Source of the DNA: Comamonadaceae bacterium | GTDB taxonomy: Bacteria > Pseudomonadota > Gammaproteobacteria > Burkholderiales > Burkholderiaceae | Direction of reading: 5' to 3' | Assembly (NCBI GenBank): GCA_947505995.1 | Contig: CANNNB010000069.1 | Span: 1 to 10,551, forward strand | DNA length: 10,551 nt | Part shown: piece by piece, positions 6,939 to 10,551 of the stretch | How positions within the stretch are numbered: the stretch's first letter is position 1 | Layout: each line of letters begins with the position of its first letter | Made by a program: the position numbers and the translations under genes | Notes under the pieces: generated by a model | The model's input: only the letters and a program-made list of their open reading frames with translations | What the model was told of the DNA's origin: nothing | The model's database searches: none

Positions 6939-7768
6939 AGTTGGGATGGGCTGATTGTTGATGCCGATGCCGATGTAGATGTAGATGCCGATGCATTGGC
7001 TTTAGCCAGTTTGATGGCGTCACGCTCTGCCGTGGTCTGCGCCACTTTGTCGCGAATGTAAAGTGGTTGAACCCACTCGGGTGCAACAGCTTCTTGATTT
7101 GCCCACAGAGCAGGTGCCATGCGCAACAAAGCCAATGCGTGCGGCACGGCAGCAACACATGGAATGCGAGTACCGATGGACTCAAATTCTTGAAAAGCAA
7201 AGTCTTGCAAAGGAAAGCGGTCTTTGTAGACGTCAAAGCCATTGCCTGCCAATACAAAATTTGGCAGGTTCATGCGGCTTAGCTGCGCCGCCATCGCTTC
7301 GGGTGATCCCACCTGCAAGGGTTGCACCGATGTCCATCGTGAAGTGTCGGCGTGCCACGCATACACGCCCACATAAACTTCTCCCATGCGAGCGTCCATG
7401 ACTGCGGCTACATGGCAGTCTCTGGTTTGCGCATCAACCAGCGTCTGCCGAGCATCTTCTGCAACAGCCTTCAAACTGTCGACTGGGATGACTTTCAAGT
7501 TCGCTCCCAGTGCCAGGCCTTGCGCCACCGCACAGGCTGTTCTAAGGCCTGTGAAAGAGCCTGGGCCTTGGCCTACCACCAAGGCTGTCAAATCAGAAAG
7601 TTGCAATTGCGCTTTTGCAAGCAGGGTGTGAATGGTGGGGATCAATTGCGCAGATGCATTGGCACCGCCGACACCATGGTGATGCCAAGTTTGGTCCATC
7701 TTTGACAAGGCCACCGACATCATGTCGGTGCTGGTGTCAAAGGCCAAAAAATTCAGGGCTTGGGTCAT
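6935..7768 (-). CDS. tsaB: tRNA t6A synthesis protein TsaB
   Basis: TsaB is the inactive ASKHA-fold partner of TsaD in making N6-threonylcarbamoyladenosine at position 37 of ANN-decoding tRNAs; it supports the TsaD/TsaE complex in the cytoplasm. Family landmarks: LAFDTST at the N-terminus (8-14), GQGPGSFTGLR (66-76) and PVDSLKA (95-101). I start it at the ATG 7768, giving 277 residues and the normal N-terminus; an in-frame TTG at 7777 would add three. The family core appears to end near the DKVAQTTAERD stretch, followed by a low-complexity tail of alternating Ala/Ser and Thr/Ser encoded by a hexanucleotide repeat, ending in SPSQL. The upstream EamA gene ends 18 bases before this start and rimI overlaps its stop by four bases, so it sits inside an operon. 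Confidence 0.92.
   Translation of the reverse strand: MTQALNFLAFDTSTDMMSVALSKMDQTWHHHGVGGANASAQLIPTIHTLLAKAQLQLSDLTALVVGQGPGSFTGLRTACAVAQGLALGANLKVIPVDSLKAVAEDARQTLVDAQTRDCHVAAVMDARMGEVYVGVYAWHADTSRWTSVQPLQVGSPEAMAAQLSRMNLPNFVLAGNGFDVYKDRFPLQDFAFQEFESIGTRIPCVAAVPHALALLRMAPALWANQEAVAPEWVQPLYIRDKVAQTTAERDAIKLAKANASASTSTSASASTISPSQL
6960..6995. repeat. Imperfect hexanucleotide tandem repeat in the 3' end of tsaB
   Basis: Six consecutive hexamers on the plus strand: GATGCC, GATGCC, GATGTA, GATGTA, GATGCC, GATGCA. Read on the minus strand in the tsaB frame they encode alternating Ala/Thr-Ser dipeptides. Because the unit is two codons long, copy-number changes by slippage would alter tail length without shifting the frame. 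Confidence 0.9.
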
Positions 7769-7786
7769 TGCATTCAAGTTTGAAAT

Positions 7787-8734
7787 TTAGGATTTGACCA
7801 CGGCTTGCCGCACGCCAAACAAAATACCGCCAGTGACCAAAGCCAAACCAGCCCACAAATTCCAAGACAAGGGTTCACCTAAAAATACCACAGCGCCCAG
7901 CGCAGACAGTCCTGGCACCAAGGCTGTGATCATGGTGGATTTCACGGGACCAAAAGTGCGAATCATTTGCGTAAAGGTGATGCCTGAAATGACCACCGAG
8001 CCCACGCCCTGAAACCCCGCTTGAAAAACAATTTCAGACCACGAGGCTTGTGCCATGTGGCTTGGCAGCACGTTAAGGCCCACCAAGAATGCATAAGCAG
8101 GTACAAAGCTCACAAACGCAAAAGCAGTGATGGCCATCGTGGCGCGCACAGCATCGAGAGCATAGTGTCGCACCATGACACTGTAGGCCGACCAACAAAA
8201 TGCCGCCGACATGAACAACAGGTCGCCAATCCAAATATCGCCACCTTCAAATGCTTTGAAAAGGCTCATGCCGCCCACCAAAATATCGCCGCAGACAATC
8301 ATGCCCAAACCAATGGCGCGGTTCAGGCCGATATATTCGCGTAAAAACAGCCACATCAACAAACTGGTCCAAAGCGGCAAGCTGCCAGGCATAAGCACGG
8401 AGGCGTGCCCCGCAGGCGCATAAAAAAAGCCGAAATATGCCAAAACGGCATACAAGAAACCGCCCACCATGCCTGCCCGCAGCGTGATGTTCAAGGGCAA
8501 GGGCGACAAACCAAACAAAGAGCCCACTTGTTCGCCGCGTTGCCTGGCTTCGCGCATGAGCCACCACGCCCATGGCAACAACACACTGCTTGCGCCAAGA
8601 ATGCGCGCACAGGCTATGTCCAAAGGCAAAAGCACATGAGATGCCGAGGCCCGCGCCACAATGATGAAAGAGGTCCAAATGAGAACAGTGATCACGGCCG
8701 CCAAACGGCCGATGGTGAGCTGAGAAAATGCCAT
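7787..8734 (-). CDS. DMT superfamily permease with two EamA domains, first gene of the tsaB operon
   Basis: Integral membrane protein of 315 residues with about ten hydrophobic segments forming two EamA repeats (roughly 10-157 and 168-308). The first helix carries LIWTSFIIVARAS (18-30), in the position where many EamA proteins have WGxxF/W. The second repeat has TFGPVKSTMITALVP (260-274) and FLGEPLS (284-290), the family-typical ending. The two permeases in the window have clearly different sequences, so they are not a recent duplication. Substrate unknown. Start: an in-frame TTG at 8773 would add 13 polar residues, but the ATG at 8734 gives a normal N-terminus and a -10-like TATCAT ends six bases before it. 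The upstream GGGAC touches the ATG and is badly placed for a Shine-Dalgarno. tsaB follows after 18 bases, so this is probably the promoter-proximal cistron of permease-tsaB-rimI-udg. It is divergent from dacB. Confidence 0.85.
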   Translation of the reverse strand: MAFSQLTIGRLAAVITVLIWTSFIIVARASASHVLLPLDIACARILGASSVLLPWAWWLMREARQRGEQVGSLFGLSPLPLNITLRAGMVGGFLYAVLAYFGFFYAPAGHASVLMPGSLPLWTSLLMWLFLREYIGLNRAIGLGMIVCGDILVGGMSLFKAFEGGDIWIGDLLFMSAAFCWSAYSVMVRHYALDAVRATMAITAFAFVSFVPAYAFLVGLNVLPSHMAQASWSEIVFQAGFQGVGSVVISGITFTQMIRTFGPVKSTMITALVPGLSALGAVVFLGEPLSWNLWAGLALVTGGILFGVRQAVVKS

Positions 8735-8740
8735 GTCCCA

Positions 8741-8746
8741 ATGATA
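8741..8746 (-). promoter_or_regulatory. -10-like hexamer before the leftward EamA-tsaB-rimI-udg unit
   Basis: On the minus strand TATCAT (5 of 6 to TATAAT) ends six bases before the ATG at 8734. No good -35 lies at 16-18 bases; CTGACA is present but at a 14-base spacing, which is too short. Transcription from here would start at the start codon. Confidence 0.35.
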
Positions 8747-8756
8747 CGTCCTGTCT

Positions 8757-8786
8757 TTGGTGTCAGCCCGCAAGGCCGGCTAGACT
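8757..8786 (+). promoter_or_regulatory. Candidate promoter of dacB
   Basis: TTGGTG (8757-8762; 3 of 6) and TAGACT (8781-8786; 4 of 6) with an 18-base spacer. Six bases separate the -10 from the dacB ATG. These six end in AGGG directly against the ATG, too close to act as a normal Shine-Dalgarno. The 58-base divergent gap must hold both this promoter and that of the leftward operon. Confidence 0.35.
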
Positions 8787-8792
8787 TCAGGG

Positions 8793-10286
8793 ATGCGCAG
8801 ATCTCGCTTTCAGTTTTCTCTTCAGATGGGTTTGGTCATCGTCTTGGCCTTTCCAAGTTTGGCTTCAAGCGCGAAGCCCAATGTCAACAAGTCTGAAAAA
8901 ATAGAGGTCCCTGAACCCGTCATTCAGGCCTTCAAACAAGCCAATGTGCCCTTGAGTGCTGTAAGCATCATGGTGACACCTTTAAGCAACGCTTCGCCAA
9001 GCGCAGACCCTCCCAAGCCTCGGTTAAGTCTTCATGCCACCGCAGAGATGAACCCGGCTTCCGTCATGAAGCTCATCACCACATCAGCGGGCTTGTCACT
9101 TTTGGGGCCCGACTTCACGTGGCGCAATAAAATCTTGGTCGATGGCCCTGTCAAAGATGGCATCTTGCAAGGTAATTTGTATTTAAAAGGCAGTGGCGAT
9201 CCCAAATTGGTCGTAGAGCGCCTCCAAACATTGCTACAAGATGTGATGGCCAAAGGCCTTCGCGAAGTCAAGGGCGACATCATTTTGGATGGCAGTGTAT
9301 TTGATCTGCCAGATCAAAATCCTGCAAGCTTTGACGATGAGCCTCTGCGGCCCTACAACGTTGCACCGCATGGTCTTCTGCTGAACTTCAATGCCATGTT
9401 GTTCAAGTTCACGCCCGATGCCGCTCGCGGTGAAGCCAAAGTTGAAAGCGAGCCACCGCTGGCCAATGTTCAGTGGCCGAGCAGCGTGGCATTGTCATCA
9501 GGCCCTTGCCAAGATTGGCGGACCCAGCTTCGCGCCGATTTTTCTAAAGCTGACAGCGTGCGCTTCAATGGCACTTACCCCAAAGCGTGTGGTGAACAAA
9601 AGTGGCCTGTGGCTTATGTTGAACCGCAAACTTTTGCCCCGCGCATGGTGCAAGCCATGTGGCGCCAAGCCGGGGGCCAACTCAAGGGGCAGGTGCGCCA
9701 TGGCAACGCACCTGCACAAGCTTTGCTGTGGCACGAAGCACAGTCGCTGCCATTGACCGATATCGTGGCCGATATCAACAAGTTTTCCAACAACGTCATG
9801 GCGCAGCAGTTGTTTCTAACGCTATCAAGCCAGCAAGACCGAGGCAATTTTGCAGCTTCTCGGCAGACTGTGTTGAAGTGGTGGTCACACAACTTAAAAG
9901 GGCATCGTGCTCCGGTGTTAGACAACGGCTCTGGGCTCTCTCGCGAGGAGCGAAGCAATGCGCAAGCCCTCAGCGCTTTGCTGCATTTGGCAGCCCAAAG
10001 CCCTTATGCCAGTGCCTTGCAAAACTCTCTGGCAATCGCTGGCGTAGATGGCACCGTGGCTCGCTTGAAAGACCGACAACCCAAATCAGTTGCCATTGGG
10101 CGGGCGCTTCTCAAATCTGGCAGCCTAAAAGATGTTGCTTCTTTGGCGGGTTACGTCGATGGCTTGAGTGGTAAGCGCTATGTCTTTGTCGTCATCGTCA
10201 ACCACCCCAATGCCAATGCCGTACGTCCCGCCTTCGACCGCTTGCTTGAGTGGACTGTCAAGGATGAGAAAAAACTTAGTCCATAG
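8793..10286 (+). CDS. dacB: D-alanyl-D-alanine carboxypeptidase/endopeptidase, PBP4 type
   Basis: Peptidase family S13 enzyme that trims D-Ala from peptidoglycan stem peptides and cuts D-Ala-mDAP cross-links in the periplasm. Its 497 residues compare with 477 in E. coli PBP4. An N-terminal signal peptide (basic MRRSR, hydrophobic 12-20) should be cleaved after about A27 (SSA-KP). The three active-site motifs are in order: SVMK with S90 and K93, SNN at 332-334, and KSG at 441-443, where the third is more often KTG; Ser for Thr is a conservative change. The large segment between motifs 1 and 2, including LKGSGDPKLV (131-140) and the PYNVAPHGLLLNFN block (187-200), fits the inserted domains typical of the family. 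The ATG at 8793 gives a good basic n-region; M12 (8826) is a weaker alternative. It is divergent from the EamA-tsaB operon and appears monocistronic. Confidence 0.93.
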   Translation: MRRSRFQFSLQMGLVIVLAFPSLASSAKPNVNKSEKIEVPEPVIQAFKQANVPLSAVSIMVTPLSNASPSADPPKPRLSLHATAEMNPASVMKLITTSAGLSLLGPDFTWRNKILVDGPVKDGILQGNLYLKGSGDPKLVVERLQTLLQDVMAKGLREVKGDIILDGSVFDLPDQNPASFDDEPLRPYNVAPHGLLLNFNAMLFKFTPDAARGEAKVESEPPLANVQWPSSVALSSGPCQDWRTQLRADFSKADSVRFNGTYPKACGEQKWPVAYVEPQTFAPRMVQAMWRQAGGQLKGQVRHGNAPAQALLWHEAQSLPLTDIVADINKFSNNVMAQQLFLTLSSQQDRGNFAASRQTVLKWWSHNLKGHRAPVLDNGSGLSREERSNAQALSALLHLAAQSPYASALQNSLAIAGVDGTVARLKDRQPKSVAIGRALLKSGSLKDVASLAGYVDGLSGKRYVFVVIVNHPNANAVRPAFDRLLEWTVKDEKKLSP

Positions 10287-10299
10287 TAGTAGTTACCCC

Positions 10300-10323
10300 C
10301 TCACCCACTGGCTTGGGCCTGAG
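10300..10323 (+). terminator. Imperfect hairpin after dacB
   Basis: CTCACCCA (10300-10307) can pair with TGGG (10314-10317) and TGAG (10320-10323), with a six-base loop and a two-base CC bulge. It lies 14 bases after the dacB stop, so it may end dacB transcription. There is no T-run directly after it, so intrinsic termination is doubtful. The rest of the 120-base gap up to 10406 is AT-rich and holds the leader of the next gene. Confidence 0.3.
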
Positions 10324-10367
10324 TACGATGAATATTAAAAGGATAAACGTTCTTTTTCAATGCGTCT

Positions 10368-10373
10368 TTTAAT
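10368..10373 (+). promoter_or_regulatory. Possible -10 for the GDSL lipoprotein gene
   Basis: TTTAAT (5 of 6 to TATAAT) lies 33 bases before the ATG at 10407, in the most AT-rich stretch of the window. No -35 resembling TTGACA is seen at 16-18 bases. Several other AT-rich hexamers nearby (e.g. TATTAA at 10333-10338) could serve instead, so the call is tentative. Confidence 0.22.
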
Positions 10374-10395
10374 CACATCAAAAGAAATCTTACAA

Positions 10396-10400
10396 AGAGG
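10396..10400 (+). promoter_or_regulatory. Clear Shine-Dalgarno of the GDSL lipoprotein gene
   Basis: AGAGG, preceded by further purines (AAAGAGG), sits six bases before the ATG at 10407. It is the only well-placed Shine-Dalgarno at a first-in-unit gene in this window, and it fixes the start of the terminal gene. Confidence 0.75.
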
Positions 10401-10406
10401 TTAAAG

Positions 10407-10551
10407 ATGAAAACCATCAAGTGGAAACTTGCACTACTCTCAACGCTAACTGTCGCCCTTTTGACGGCTTGTGGTGGTGGTAGCCCGGGTGATCAAAAGC
10501 TGCGCATCGAATACTCCTCCCTAGTGTCATTCGGCGACAGTCTGAGCGATG
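10407..10551 (+). CDS. SGNH/GDSL-family lipoprotein hydrolase, N-terminal part
   Basis: Partial gene running off the right edge; 48 codons are visible. It starts at an ATG with a strong Shine-Dalgarno. The product begins with a lipoprotein signal: a basic start (MKTIKWK), hydrophobic core and lipobox LLTAC with the lipidated Cys at residue 22, followed by GGGSPGD. A short spacer leads to SFGDSLSD (41-48), the block I motif of GDSL/SGNH esterases and lipases, with S45 as the predicted nucleophile. The family hydrolyses ester bonds in lipids or acylated sugars; the substrate here is unknown because the rest of the domain is outside the window. A membrane-anchored or surface lipase/esterase is likely. 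Position 23 is Gly, so it lacks the Asp at +2 that favours inner-membrane retention, and outer-membrane sorting is expected. Confidence 0.8.
   Translation, partial: MKTIKWKLALLSTLTVALLTACGGGSPGDQKLRIEYSSLVSFGDSLSD

Noticed and set aside
8735..8773. TTG at 8773 as start of the second EamA permease
   Set aside because: It adds 13 polar residues and would nearly reach dacB; the ATG at 8734 gives a normal N-terminus and has a -10-like element before it.
1..10551. tRNA, rRNA, CRISPR array, insertion sequence, attachment site or riboswitch
   Set aside because: I looked in the intergenic gaps, all 120 bases or shorter, and saw no cloverleaf, spaced direct repeats, transposase or long conserved leader.

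Overview
The window looks like chromosome of a freshwater betaproteobacterium of the order Burkholderiales, most likely a Comamonadaceae member of the Limnohabitans/Rhodoferax type. This rests on remembered resemblance of the UvrA, PyrF, TsaB and uracil-DNA glycosylase proteins to that family, moderate GC content and dense packing. No database search was possible. The first gene encodes the C-terminal two thirds of BciA, a bacteriochlorophyll-pathway reductase, so the organism is probably an anoxygenic phototroph.

Layout from left to right: bciA (partial, +); uvrA (+), nucleotide excision repair; pyrF (-), last enzyme of UMP synthesis, meeting uvrA tail to tail with no spacer; a DMT/EamA permease (+); then a leftward block read from about 8734 down to 5610, containing a second EamA permease, tsaB (tRNA t6A synthesis), rimI (ribosomal protein S18 acetyltransferase) and a family-4-type uracil-DNA glycosylase. 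tsaB and rimI overlap by 4 bases, and rimI and the glycosylase gene are 3 bases apart. Divergent from this block is dacB (+), a periplasmic penicillin-binding protein 4. The window closes with the first 48 codons of a GDSL-family lipoprotein hydrolase. There is no gene-free stretch over 300 bases and no sign of mobile elements, CRISPR, tRNA or rRNA.

The genes are mostly housekeeping: DNA repair (uvrA, udg), translation fidelity (tsaB, rimI), pyrimidine synthesis (pyrF) and wall remodelling (dacB), with two metabolite permeases. I see no novel multi-gene defence or biosynthetic system. The most interesting signals are small. (1) All five internal transcription units have a -10-like hexamer only 6-8 bases before the chosen start codon and no properly spaced Shine-Dalgarno, which suggests widespread leaderless mRNAs; the terminal lipoprotein gene, with a clear Shine-Dalgarno, is the exception. 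(2) The uracil-DNA glycosylase keeps its iron-sulfur cysteines but has His for Asn and Pro for His in two active-site motifs. (3) A perfect 7-bp dyad overlaps the candidate uvrA promoter. (4) tsaB ends in an in-frame hexanucleotide repeat.
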